From Azolla caroliniana (Eukaryota > Polypodiophyta), in the NCBI GenBank assembly GCA_043228905.1, contig JBHGNT010000002.1, positions 27,714,001-27,778,000 on the forward strand: a stretch of 64,000 nt of DNA. Direction: 5' to 3'. Both the position numbers and the translations under genes were made by a program. Below are positions 36,801-45,470 of this stretch, piece by piece (within the stretch, counting starts at the first letter, position 1; the number at the start of each line of letters is the position of its first letter). The notes under the pieces are model-generated. The model was not told the DNA's origin and searched no databases. It saw nothing but the letters and a program-made list of their open reading frames with translations.

Positions 36801-37036
36801 TGTAGTACTAATTATCACTTAGCAATCTAGTTATCTCTTGGTATTCTCCCCTGATTAATATCAGAAAGGAAAATAAGAGGCAATGCTAATAAAAAAGCAT
36901 ATGACATGCATAGAAGAAAGAAAAATAGATTGAAAAAACAATGCACTTACTGATCATTTTCAACAGATGTTTCATCGATAGCATGATCAGAGTCTTGATG
37001 TGTCTCTGTTCCCGACAACCATCTGATCATGGACAT
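18809..37036 (-). CDS. Membrane-anchored coiled-coil protein, 13-exon model, about 365 aa
   Basis: Exons in transcript order: 37036-36951, 36120-36033, 24160-24094, 23638-23577, 23080-23033, 22171-22110, 21384-21300, 21221-21162, 21060-21001, 20905-20813, 20532-20470, 20333-20281, 19078-18809. Phases join for the first twelve. The protein starts MSMIRWLSGTE, has hydrophobic stretches (VGAALYFFLL; TSVILLIIIW, residues about 90-100), then VGYIIRDSMDG and PDVIYSLHSAIQPPTFLDEL. A long coiled coil follows (EQQALLLRYQQDNLRYLHEE; QSELRLARGLIAERDS; VEENERLRSMLGEW), and the last exon ends PFDPPLLFERLGWK. From memory it resembles plant FIP1-like (FRIGIDA-interacting protein 1) proteins; I cannot verify this. 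Weak points: the 23577 donor (CCT|GTGTGG), and the exon 12-13 junction, which is one base out of phase unless exon 12 uses a GTCCGG donor or a small exon was missed. Confidence 0.72.
19452..19525 (-). tRNA. tRNA-Ile (AAU anticodon)
   Basis: The minus strand folds as a standard 74-nt tRNA: acceptor GGCCCAT/ATGGGCC plus discriminator A, D-arm GCTCAGTTGGTTAGAGC, anticodon stem TCGTG/CGCGA with loop CTAATAA (anticodon AAT), and T-arm GCAGGTTCGAGACCTGC containing the B box. No intron. It sits in the same orientation within the last intron of the minus-strand coiled-coil gene. A TTTT follows about 35 bases downstream. Confidence 0.96.
20626..20671. repeat. Perfect 16-bp inverted repeat (hairpin)
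   Basis: Left arm CGTTAGGTCTGAATTG (20626-20641) and right arm CAATTCAGACCTAACG (20656-20671) are exact reverse complements around a 14-base loop. GGATCC also recurs next to each arm. It lies in an intron of the coiled-coil gene. Confidence 0.9.
21440..21900. repeat. Intronic minisatellite, unit about 50-58 bp, roughly nine degenerate copies
   Basis: The recurring core is TTCATCAATTGGTTGATTCA, followed by TACCCCTC, CAATA and AAGGTACA. The best copies are at 21500-21730; the flanks are degenerate. It is located in the intron between exons 6 and 7 of the coiled-coil gene. Spacing and lack of true spacers exclude a CRISPR array. Confidence 0.85.
22168..22745. repeat. Diverged tandem duplication (~305 bp) overlapping the 3' splice site of intron 5
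   Basis: AGGCTGCAGATGTGATAAAT plus TATGATATC occurs at about 22169 and again at about 22474. Downstream matches (ACATTTCAG, GGAGTTCTAC, AGAGATCCCAAAATAC) keep an offset of 305-307. On the minus strand, CTGCAG at 22177-22172 is the acceptor of exon 6, and 22482-22477 is its duplicate. Confidence 0.8.
22846..22882. repeat. Perfect 17-bp inverted repeat with 3-base loop
   Basis: AATGGCTTATTAAGGGT (22846-22862), loop TAG, then ACCCTTAATAAGCCATT (22866-22882). It lies in intron 5 of the coiled-coil gene, and is a very tight hairpin on either strand. Confidence 0.92.
24161..28100. other. 3' half of the long intron 2 of the coiled-coil gene; no supported exon
   Basis: AT-rich. Two near-repeats of GATA/TCATTACCTCCT followed by GCATTGTGGTT… lie near 25355-25380 and 25465-25490. 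A C run lies near 26386-26396. A minus-strand stretch at 26763-26820 with AG/GT edges could be a small exon, but its frame does not fit exons 2 and 3. Bases 27340-28100 resemble transposon debris without a clear motif. Confidence 0.4.
28100..29050 (-). pseudogene. Degenerate LINE ORF2 fragment (post-YADD region)
   Basis: Minus-strand broken frames read, in order, a L-x-I-N-G-D-K-T-K-L-M-A-like segment near 28890-28920, YGVEVWGG near 28640, and KWFKRWRVN near 28280. These correspond to SINMNKTKVMVF, LLYGVETWG and MQQWFESHGV of the 29433-34914 LINE, in the correct order. Small internal tandem duplications are present (AGTTCATTCCAT…TTCCACYCCATAA at 28510-28640; CTCGACTGTATTGCCTTTAT at about 28815 and 28858). 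Inactive. Confidence 0.6.
29150..29432 (-). mobile_element. Left part of an older LINE copy split by a later LINE insertion
   Basis: This block aligns with 29625-29921 of the intact LINE (shared AAGATTCTCAAGT, CGATCCAGAATGG, GAGGGAAGCACCTATGATGG, AATTGC[TC]ATTGCC, GTAACCCCTTTG). The older copy stops exactly where the (GAAA)n tail of the younger LINE begins. Its continuation appears at 34915, on the other side. Confidence 0.75.
29891..33336 (-). pseudogene. LINE ORF2: endonuclease, reverse transcriptase and CCHC finger, with one frameshift and one stop
   Basis: The frame opens at ATG 33336 (MAYETLRMTIWNCNG). Endonuclease residues: N12/N14, E38 in TETHQ, GDFNAR, and AADHAYLHF. RT motifs: FVDFRKAFDIVPR, GVKQGCPLSPTLFGLYIDE, and YADD at residues 710-713 (about 31200). 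The first frame ends at 30817, but similarity moves to another frame near 30880-30900 (FAVPRTKQW…TLLYGVETWG), marking a frameshift. That frame runs to a TGA at 30193-30191 and continues after it in the same frame as LPLEERICQLC, then HYVCHC, giving a C-x2-C…H-x4-C-type zinc finger, and ends at 29891. The undamaged protein would be about 1150 aa. All catalytic motifs I can see are intact. Confidence 0.9.
33343..34407 (-). pseudogene. LINE ORF1: coiled-coil nucleic-acid-binding protein with three in-frame stops
   Basis: One continuous frame of 355 codons, from ATG 34407 (MESEGTGIEKMD) to TGA 33345-33343, is interrupted by TAG (34260-34258), TAA (34143-34141) and TGA (33693-33691). The middle is a charged heptad-like coiled coil (EIEKQKSELYASIKAELLEE onward). 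The C-terminal part includes RAKALIIRFMDIDKKKAFL and YLDDDLTPTQVAHRKE, ending VYRDGKVIIT. This order, coiled coil then RRM-like then C-terminal domain, resembles vertebrate L1 ORF1p rather than the RRM plus CCHC-knuckle ORF1 usual in plant L1s; no CCHC is visible. The ORF1 stop is followed by CGA TAT and then the ORF2 ATG, in the same frame. Confidence 0.8.
34684..34916. repeat. Two tandem 116/117-bp units at the 5' end of the LINE
   Basis: Unit 1 (34684-34800) and unit 2 (34801-34916) start GTAAAGGAATATTGCC and end GGTTCACAGAATCC. They differ by a T/A substitution and a one-base deletion. On the LINE strand they lie upstream of ORF1 and immediately inside the inferred 5' boundary. Confidence 0.9.
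34915..35100 (-). mobile_element. Right part of the older split LINE copy (ORF2 C-terminus)
   Basis: Minus-strand frame 35096-34930 reads MEYEDQWCVWLFLLELKRHW and QAHQQRIII, matching VEYEDQGCLGLFLLELKRHQ and QAHPQRIIT of the intact LINE (29930-30100). The alignment begins within about 10 bases of where the 29150-29432 fragment stops in LINE coordinates. Confidence 0.8.
35168..36030 (-). other. Another LINE 3' tail followed by unassigned intronic sequence
   Basis: GAGAAAGAAAGATATATTAAGGTCT at 35165-35189 is a further copy of the LINE 3' terminus seen at 18602 and 29433. A minus-strand open frame (36001-35663, 112 codons) has no recognisable domain and no fitting splice sites. I treat it as chance. 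Confidence 0.4.
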
Positions 37037-38125
37037 GGCTCTTGCTATCTATAACTATGGAATTTTGGACATCGCTTCTCCTGAACCCTGAATCTTGTAC
37101 AATAAATTTAGGGTTTGTTAAGGAAAACACACACAAAGACAGAGGATACCTCCTGCAGAATCACAACATGTAGATAAATTACAATAATTCCTTGAAACAG
37201 ATTTTATTGGGGTTTCCCTCTGGTAAATGCATTTTCAGGAAATGCCATTCAGCCACTTAAACATAGATCCTCTCTTGTAAAATCAGTTCTTAAAATTTCC
37301 TTCGGAATAGATAAATTACAATTACGTCTCAGGACCATTAACACTACTAGAAACCCACAAAAGAACGAGATTTTCTGTTGCTGAAATGTTGTTAAGACAA
37401 AAGAAATAACTTTTCTAACATTTGTTTGCTTGCACAAAATTCTAGTTCAATCAGAATGTATTAAGACTATTCGAACGCACAGAGAAAAGAAACAGATTTT
37501 TCTCTTGCCAAATCAGTTCACAAATTTTTATTTTAGACTGTTTGAAGCACATGAAGAAAAAGAATAAAAGAAATTCCTTGTTGCGAAAGAAATTCACCCC
37601 AGAAAACGAAAGGGAAAGAAGCTTATCTGTTTTTAAGTATTTCTGTGATGATTAACAAAAAGGATTATGAATTGTCTACATGAAAACATGTCGAAAAAAT
37701 GCAGAATTTGAGTTTTCTTTTACTCTTCTTACGCAAATCAGATGGTGTTTTAGACTGCAAGAAACTCGCAGAAAAACCAATATATGCATATTAACACACG
37801 GAAAAGAAAACAGGCTTCAATTTTCTATCACCAAAACCTATTCTCGAATTAAATACATAATGTACGCATGTATGCATCGGTAAATATCAATACACAGAAA
37901 AGGAAGCAGATTATTCTCTTGTGAGCACAGCAGGAAACGGATGAAAGAAGCAAAAATAATTAAAAGGAAAGGGAGTTTAGCTGAGGACACCTGAAGAAGA
38001 CGAAGGGAAGTCGATCTGTTTCTGAGGTTCGTCAATGATTGAGGTTTCCGCGATGGAGAGTATGGCCAGGAAGCAGTAAGGCGGAGTAGACGAGAGGAGA
38101 CGCAGATGAGAGGCAGAGGGAAACG
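37037..38125 (-). other. 5' UTR and first intron region of the coiled-coil gene
   Basis: A CT-rich minus-strand leader runs from about 38110 to a possible donor (CTTCAG|GTGTCC) near 37990. A possible acceptor (GGGTTCAG|GAGAAG) lies near 37082, just before the start codon at 37036. A short ATG…TAG reading frame (ATGTCCAAAATTCCATAG) lies in the leader. The intervening sequence is AT-rich with no coding signal. Confidence 0.45.
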
Positions 38126-38135
38126 AACGCAGAAG

Positions 38136-38246
38136 TTTAAATACAGAAGTACGTATGGAAAAATCTCGATTAATAAGTAATGAAGGAAAGACAGAAAAGT
38201 ACCAAAAGAATTAATGGCTAATGATCTCTAACCCTAACCCTAACCC
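38136..38246 (-). promoter_or_regulatory. Probable promoter of the coiled-coil gene (TATA-like box and telo-boxes)
   Basis: On the minus strand TATTTAAA occurs at 38143-38136, about 30 bases before a CT-rich leader. About 90 bases further upstream, 38228-38246 contains three adjacent AACCCTAA-type units. Telo-boxes of this kind are common near plant transcription starts. The placement is inference. Confidence 0.5.
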
Positions 38247-38249
38247 CCA

Positions 38250-39900
38250 TTTCTAAATGCTTTACTTCTTTACAAATGAGTGTTACCGAAGTTGCTCGCT
38301 AAAAATTACGATCGATTATTACTACACTGAGAAGTTGAATCCTATGGATATGCCTTTCAAAGCTTAATCGCTTATCGAAATTACTTGGTATTAAAACTAA
38401 GCCAGCACATACATACATATATCCTTCCTCTTTCGTATGTATGTCTACTAGAAGTTCATTGATAATCCAAAAACATACACACTAATACCCCTCTTGTGTG
38501 TCTAAGTTCTCATGCTGCCTTGAGGGGGAGGGGGTGAACTTCTCGCATGTGTTACATGTCCAGCGTGTAAAGAACTAGAGAATATTGCTCTATATGGATC
38601 ATTAGAATGGATTTGACAATATGTGTGCTCTATGTTCTGTGGTGTGTGTTATGTGCTATGTGCTATGTGCTATGTGCTATGTGCTATGTGTTATGTGTTA
38701 TGTGTTATGTGTTATGTATCTGTTAAACACCAAAGAGAACGAACTATATTCAACAAGATGGGGGAAGGTTATAATTAAGATAGAACAATACTAAAAGTTA
38801 ATTAACTATAATTAATCATGTAAATTAACACATTATACAAATCGAGGGTTCAGGGGTGTCACTTTGTGGTTGCAAAGACCACATAAAACTACTTCCTTCT
38901 CCACCCCCACCCCCCCATGCAACAAGCCCCAATGTCTTCTTAACACAAAACTAATCAAATGGATAATTTGTGGATAACAAAAACATGCAGTGTCTCAATT
39001 AAATACACATTTGCTAAGTTCAAAATGTATATGTATCAATTAATTAGTGCACAAAAGCTACATGGAGGAAAGTAATTCTTAATGGATGCAAAGGGAGAGG
39101 ATGAGGAAAAAAATGTAACTGACACTTTCGGGCACCTAAAAGTGAAAGTGTATCTCAGGACCACCAATTTCTTGGCATGATGGGACTCATGTCAAACCCA
39201 AGAGGTCAAGTGACTAGTGTCACCTATAGATTGTGATGCCTAGCATTGTCATTTGCGCACCCCACCCGTCCCCGATGACAGTGTCTTGCCCTTTTTACAA
39301 GTTGGACATCCTAAAGGTTCATATTAACATCACAAGCCTATTGTTAACCTTTGCCACCTAACAAAGGTTACCTCCCTAGATTTTACAATATAAGCATGCT
39401 CTTTGTATATATTGGCCTATGACCAATATTTTAGATTGAAAATAGTTCACATCATCAAGATATTAAAACTAAGGAATATGACATTATTTCCCTTACTGCT
39501 AAATGATAATCATGTCTACTTAAGCTACACGAAATGTTTTGTTGTTACGAGAATCGAGTAAGGGTAATACCTTATTGTTGGTGACAATGACAAGAAAAGG
39601 TGTCAGCCACTCTTGAGTAAATGGACGTAGTGAACTAGCTCGCGTGACAAATCATCATCTCATAACAATTGTAACATTGTGCTTAACTAATTGATTGTGT
39701 TTAGAAAAAGACTTGATAGATGCTCTAGACAAATTATTTACTTAATTAATGATGACGCAACAAATAATTATCATAGCACAATCATCCATTAATCTAAACC
39801 AATGAAGCTTGATACAAAAGGGAGCTTGTGAATACCTAAGATAGAAACTTAAGGTTTCAACTCTTCCTTGGGACAAGGGTCAAACCTTGATAAAGAGAGA
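38250..39900. other. Intergenic DNA with a heptamer microsatellite and a dispersed repeat
   Basis: A (TATGTGC/T)n array spans about 38646-38717. Bases 39340-39500 share strings with 9280-9490 (GCCACCTA, AGATTG-AAA, GGAATATGACATTATTTCCC), defining a dispersed repeat. No gene is seen. Confidence 0.5.
38646..38717. repeat. Seven-base tandem repeat TATGTGC/TATGTGT
   Basis: About ten head-to-tail units. The first half uses TATGTGC and the second half TATGTGT, indicating two variant blocks. Confidence 0.85.
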
Positions 39901-41135
39901 GATAGAAAAGGGGAGGGTAGAGACAGACAAACATAGATTGTCCTTAATTCTGAAAAGGATATCAAATGTGCAGAGCCTTTAATAGTTAATCATTTGTTGC
40001 CATCTAAGCAAAGTATGTTGGATTTTGTGCAATGGCATCCTCCACAAGAAAGGGGATGTGCCAATTCATTACAAATCAAGGTTTTGGCAACATCAAGGTT
40101 GTTGAGGTGAGAAGGTAAACAACTTCTTAACCTCTTAATTTAATCAAATTGCTAGGTTGGGTTTGGTAACAATCAAGGGTGCTATGTTGGTGTCATAAAG
40201 AAGATTAATGGAATTTTGAACAACAAGATCAACATTTTGTATTCGAAGATGTTATACCTTTATTTGGGATAAGTTGCAAGAATTACTATCCTCGTACGAG
40301 CCAATTCTTGATTTAGATGGGGATCTCAAGAGCTTGATTGGACATTTGTTGCAAATAGGAGATTGAATATGATCTCAACAAACAATGTTTATCACAAGTT
40401 GATTGACAACCATAAGTGGATGGAAAAAGGCTTATAAAGTTATGACATTTTCATAAGCCCATTACTTGGTGGTTTCATGTGATCAAGGTAGGTTGGTGTT
40501 CTTGATTTATGCTACGAGCTAAGGTATTCATTTAGAGAGTTATGGTTGGAGCTTTATCATTTGGGGATGCATTAAAAAAAAAGAAACATTGCTAGAGAAA
40601 TGTGTTTCTTTTGTTTGGTGGAATTAGAACATAGTAGGCATCAATTTCTTTCATGCCCGATTGCTAGGATGGTTTGGAGGTGTATTAATTAAGTATGGAT
40701 GTCACTCACCGGAGGAAGCCTACCTTGCTTTAGTTGGAATTTTGCATATATAGAGAACAATGAATTGGTGTCTCATTTCAAAATTATTTTTGAGTTCTTG
40801 AGGTATTGGGGGCTATGGCTCAATTGGATTATGCAGAATGCCTTCACTTTTGATTCGCAAGTTGGGGTGAGAAAATATTTTGTAAAGTTAAAAGAACGTC
40901 TTTTCTGGCAATTGATAGGGCTAGAGAAGTCACAAAATCTCAACCATGAAGAGAGAGAACTTTGCAAGGTCACATATCATCATATTTGCTATTTGAATTG
41001 GTGTGTAGTGTGGCATTGAGTTTGTTGTCGTAGTAGTATTTAGATCCCTAGAAGGATTCTATACTTTGTACTGAGTTAGTCATGGTGGTGTTATTTTTGT
41101 TTCGTAATGAAAGCCATTATTTACGAAAAAGAAGA
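39900..41135 (+). pseudogene. Decayed L1-type LINE 3' region (zf-RVT)
   Basis: Plus-strand frames around 40600-40680 read C-F-x-C-L-V-E-L-E-H followed by FLSCPIARMVWRC, the zf-RVT pattern C-x2-C…H…C with the trailing A-x-x-VW. The open frame 40699-41019 continues in the L1 C-terminal style (LVSHFKIIFEFLRYWGLW). The segment ends with CGTAATGAAAGCCATTATTTACGAAAAAGAAG near 41105-41135, like an L1 3' UTR. The upstream part is too mutated to delimit. Confidence 0.55.
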
Positions 41136-42569
41136 AGAGAGAGAATGTGTGTGATAATTAATGGAAGGAGAAGTGCATATGAAGGTTGGTGACGAATGTT
41201 AAAATAGTTCAATTGAGAATGTAAGGGCATAAATGGTCATGGGTATGGCATGGATGGATGCATAATATCTCTTGAGAAAATTGTATGATTAGGATAAGTC
41301 AATGTTGCACATGGGATGGAAGAGTATGGCATGGATGGATCATGCATGAATTAGGCCCTAGGGAGAGAAAACGAAAGTTGAGGACAATGAGAGTCATCAT
41401 ACAAAGGGTGATGGGTTTTGATTGAGATGTTTTTAATGTGGAACAAGATGCATGTAGTTACATCCATGAGTTGCCATGACACATGCTAACATTGACCTAT
41501 ATTAGACAGTCACAACAATTGTTAATCACCATGATTGCAATGACCTTTAATCCAACCTCTTTCATCTCAAATTTAAGAAGGTGGTGTTACAAGGTATAAC
41601 TTTAGAGTAATGAAGGTTGGTGACAACGTGGAGATCACGCTAGCCATGAGGACAATGTTTGAAACTCATATTGCAACCTCTAATCTAGTCACACACTATG
41701 CTTTTATTGCTTTTGTCATAATCTTTTTTTTCCTAATCCGTTATTTTGTAAGTTCTTTTAAAACCTTACATTTTATTTATTTGCATGGTAGTATTTAATC
41801 ATGAAACAATATTACAATGTTTGGTTAACAATCAATCTTATTTCATGTGAAACTCATGGGAAGGAAATAATGTGATTTTTGGTGATACACTATTGCTTGA
41901 TTGTTGTAACAAAAAAATGTGATCAAAGAGGATTGTGATTGCTACTCTCCACTCCATCTTCTATTAGATGTTATGTTTGATGCTAGGAAAACTTCTAGGA
42001 CTTTAGTGAGAATGGTAAACCATCGAATATTGACACTTTAAAAATCCATCTCCTTGGTTGAGTGCAACCAACAATATGGTGCAAGTTTAGTATTTAGGCC
42101 AAGGAATTTGTTATTTTTCAAGCTAATCATAAACAATATGCCTTATAAAGACATGTGTTACCAATTCAATAGAAACGAAAACAATCATAATTGACTAATT
42201 CTATAAGTTGAACAATATTTGAGGACTATTTTGTTTTTATACTCTCATCAATCGATATCTTGTTAGGATGTAACAAAGTTATAATGTTTGGGCGATGGTC
42301 TTCTTGGTTGTTGCTCACTGTGGATAAAGCTCTTACAAAAGAAGAGTCTAAACACGATAGAGATTTTCTTACATAAGGAGTGTCATTGCATTCTTTTTCA
42401 AGAACCAAATATATCACAATTCAAAATGTTGATATACGGGGCCATTGAAAATGTGAACAACGATGAATATATTGTTGACGACTCTGAAAATAGCTAGGAC
42501 GCGTGCTTGGAGCATGACATTGATTGGTAAAATATTTTTCGTCCTTTATAAACTCTTTTAAGTTATTGT
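41136..42569. other. AT-rich intergenic DNA, nothing recognised
   Basis: Short chance frames only. The right edge is the first copy of the target-site duplication of the 42589-45451 L1. Confidence 0.5.
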
Positions 42570-42588
42570 AAAACATTTGTTTCAATGG

Positions 42589-44080
42589 TCCTCTTGGGCT
42601 CTTCCTGAAACAACCATACGTCTCCAATCGTCTATAGATAGGAGGCCTGTTTGTGCCAGCTTTCCCCATGCTAGGCCCTTAAGTTGCCCTAGCATCGTGT
42701 CGTCACTTGTTCGCACGTGAGGATTCCAGAATAGTGGTTGTCTAGTCCATTTGGTCAATGTCTCCGGGGTGTGTTTGACCAAATGCTGTCGTAGATGGCA
42801 CCATGCCCGCAAGATGAGTTCGCGACCTTGTCCTCCGGATGGCAAGCTAGATTGGGTGGGACTCCGCTCGTGCAGCACCAATTCAAGGAGTCGGGCCAAG
42901 GCCTACCATACTTGGGAGTTCCTGCTTGCAGCCTGTTGCGAAGAAGTACCTTCCAGCACCCCTTACCTGGCAGGAGGCAGCGAACCACCATTTTAGCCAT
43001 CAATGAACGACTTTGCATTAAGGGGTCTATGAGGCCAAGCCCCCCTTTGGCCCGTAGTTGCGTTAACCAACACCATGACACTCTGGAAGCAGCCCTTGGG
43101 TTGTCCTTACTTGACCATATAAACCCCCTGATGGCAGCCTTAATCGTGTGCAGACCTGCAGGGTCCATAATCCAGCAGGAGACTGAGTGCCACATGGTAG
43201 CGAGCAACACTTGGTTCGCAACAAGGACCCTACCAGCGAAGGATAGTTTAGATCTACTCCATTGGGTCAACTTCCTGTTTATTTTGGCTTGTACGTGGGC
43301 CAATTGCGCTCCCTTGGGGATTGACCTCACCATCATAAATCCAAGGTACTTGAATGTCGTCCCATTAGGGACCCACATAAAATCGGCATGGGGTTGCCAT
43401 CTTGGTTTCTCTTGTTCGTTGAACCATAGGCCCGGGTTTTATTCCAATTGATCTTGGCACCAGCCGCCTGGCAAAAGTCCTCGACAAGATGTTTAGCCCG
43501 TTGCAGATTCTCCTCATCACCTTGCAAGAAAAGAACCGTATCGTTGGCATATTCAGATAACAACAAATCTTCAGTCGCATTGGGGATGGGTAATCCCCGC
43601 AGCCCGCTGGTTGGTGCTTGTAAGTAGGCGGAGAAAGCCTCGGTTACAAAGAGATAGAGATATGGGGCTAGGGGACAACCTTGCCTCACTGAGCGTTGTA
43701 GTTGGAAGGCGGGTCCCCTAGAACCAGCCAACAACACGCTACTCGTAGTTGTCCGGTAGAGTGCAGAAGTGCAATTCCTCCATTTTTGAGGTAGGCCCAA
43801 AGCTTGCATCACATTTTCCAAAAAGGGCCATAACACCCGGTCGTAGGCCTTCTCGAAGTCTAACATCAAAATAGCCGAGCTCGATACGGAGCAGCCGGCC
43901 AATGCCATAACTTCCCAAAGAAGCACCACATTATCAAAGATACACCTGTTCTTGACAAATCCAGTTTGATTGTCATGTATGATGTCCGGTAAGAAGCTTG
44001 CTACCTGCTAAGCTAGGACTTTAGCGAGTATCTTGTATGCCGTGTTGAGGATCGTGATTGGACGCCCCTCAAGGGAGCTA
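42589..44080 (-). pseudogene. Inverted L1 ORF2 reverse-transcriptase segment
   Basis: From high to low coordinates, minus-strand frames read GRPITILNTAYKILAKVLA (about 44065), FVKNRCIFDN, MLDFEKAYDRVLWPF, SVRQGCPLAPYLYLFVTEAF, then YANDTVLFLQGD (YADD with the first Asp changed to Asn), INWNKT, FKYLGFM, LTQWSRSKLSFAGRVLVANQ and GGLGLIDP. A frame change occurs near 43380-43333 and another near 42800-42760, plus a stop near 44011. This is the thumb and post-RT region of a plant L1, dead in this copy. Confidence 0.9.
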
Positions 44081-44085
44081 CGAAA

Positions 44086-45188
44086 ATGCGGAGACTGATA
44101 GCTGAGGCAGTTGATAGGGTTCCGATGGGGGAGGCGAGAGAACCTGCATGGTTCGGTCTCTTTGATGAGGTTGGAATGGTCAAGTCGCTAAAGGGTGTGA
44201 GTGGATCGGGGAGAGATACAGTTTTTGGGGATAGTCAGAGCAGGGGCTCTTGGCACCCAATCCGAGTGGTGGCATAAGTTTACAACATCTGGAAGACAGA
44301 CCCGGATGTTGCTAAGGTGGAGCCCCATTGGAGGTTAAGGGTATATGGTTGTCGCCCCCTTGTCGATCTGGATTGGGACCCAGGGGATTTCAGATGGAAA
44401 CATGATGATAGACTCCATCACTTCTTCGATTACACCACTAAATTGGGTCGGACTTTGCAACTGCAGCTGGGCAGCCCCCTTCGCAATGGCTAGCGAACAT
44501 TGGGCATCCCTGATGAGGCGCTCATTACCTTTTGGAAAGGTCTCTGGCGCCTCCACATGCCTGAAAAGATCAAGCTCTTTTGGTGGCAGATCGATCATAA
44601 TGTGGTGCCCGTTGGTGAATGGCTAGGTAAACGCTAGGCTGCCCACTGTGCTCTCGACCTATCGAGACTCTGAGACATTGTCTGTGGGATTGCCCTCAAG
44701 CTCAAAAGATCTGGGATAGAGTGACTCGCCTCCTTGCGGCATGTGAAGTTGAAGGAACAGCCTCGTGGAGCGCTGCGGCATGGATTGGTCACTCGGTCGA
44801 AGGGTGGACAGACATCGTCAATGCGGATAGTTGGTGCTATGTATGCACGAGAGGCAAAATCGTCAAGATCCGTTTCGAAAGAGGCTTGCAGCCCGCATCC
44901 CCTAGGTTTCCAGAAATCTGGATGCTGATTGCAGGTTTCACCTTGTGGTACATATGGAAAGCACGTTGCCTCAAGGTTTTCCAAGGTACGGTACGACCCC
45001 CGGAGGAAGTGATCATGGACATATGGTTCGCGATTATCAGCTGCCTACGAGGGCAAATGGAAGAGATTTGCAGCCACTCCAATGACGTGATCTCTGCCCA
45101 GTTGCGCTTTTGGCAGAAATGGAGGAACACACCTATGGTGATGCAAGGCGAGAGTGGCCCGAGGTGGAATTACCAGCCCCCACGCTAG
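44086..45188 (+). pseudogene. L1 ORF2 C-terminal segment with zf-RVT domain
   Basis: Plus-strand frames include DWDPGDFRWKHDDRLHHFF (44370-44425), FWKGLWRLHMPEKIKLFWWQ (about 44530-44590) and, after a frame change near 44635, a long clean frame to 45188 with C-x2-C-x9-H-x4-C (CPLCSRPIETLRHCLWDC) and the Trp-rich tail. A 3' UTR of about 250 bases separates it from the A tail. Confidence 0.88.
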
Positions 45189-45470
45189 TTGTTTCCTAGT
45201 CACCTGCCACCCTCTCTTCGTTGTAGGCCCCAAGAGCTGACTCGTACTAGGCAACATTGAAGGCCATCGCCTTAGATATAAGTAGCTTCTTACATTAAGT
45301 TAGGCCGCAAGGCATTGTAAGTAGGCTGATCTTCTTTTACTTGATCGGAGGTAGACTCCCCGATGTGTGTATAAGTCTCCTTGTAGACTCTCTATGTAAT
45401 AATCATTCCTAACTAATGGGAAAGTAGCTTCATTTTGGGGGGAAAAAAAAAAAAACATTTGTTTCAATGG

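Larger units (their letters stand above)
42570..45470 (+). mobile_element. L1-type LINE insertion with 5' inversion (twin priming), flanked by a perfect 19-bp TSD
   Basis: AAAACATTTGTTTCAATGG occurs at 42570-42588 and again at 45452-45470. The body is 42589-45451 and ends in an A tract (45443-45455). Its right part (about 44085-45442) is in plus orientation and encodes the ORF2 C-terminus: MPEKIKLFWWQIDHNVVP, then CPLCSRPIETLRHCLWDCP and AQKIWDRV (zf-RVT), and WMLIAGFTLWYIWKAR. The left part (about 42589-44080) is inverted and encodes the upstream RT segment on the minus strand. Direct TSD, A tail and an internal inversion are the hallmarks of twin-primed L1 integration. Confidence 0.93.

Noticed and set aside
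38228-38246. Interstitial telomere
   Set aside because: Only about three units; better explained as promoter telo-boxes. The two-unit CCCTAAA string near 19213 is likewise too short.
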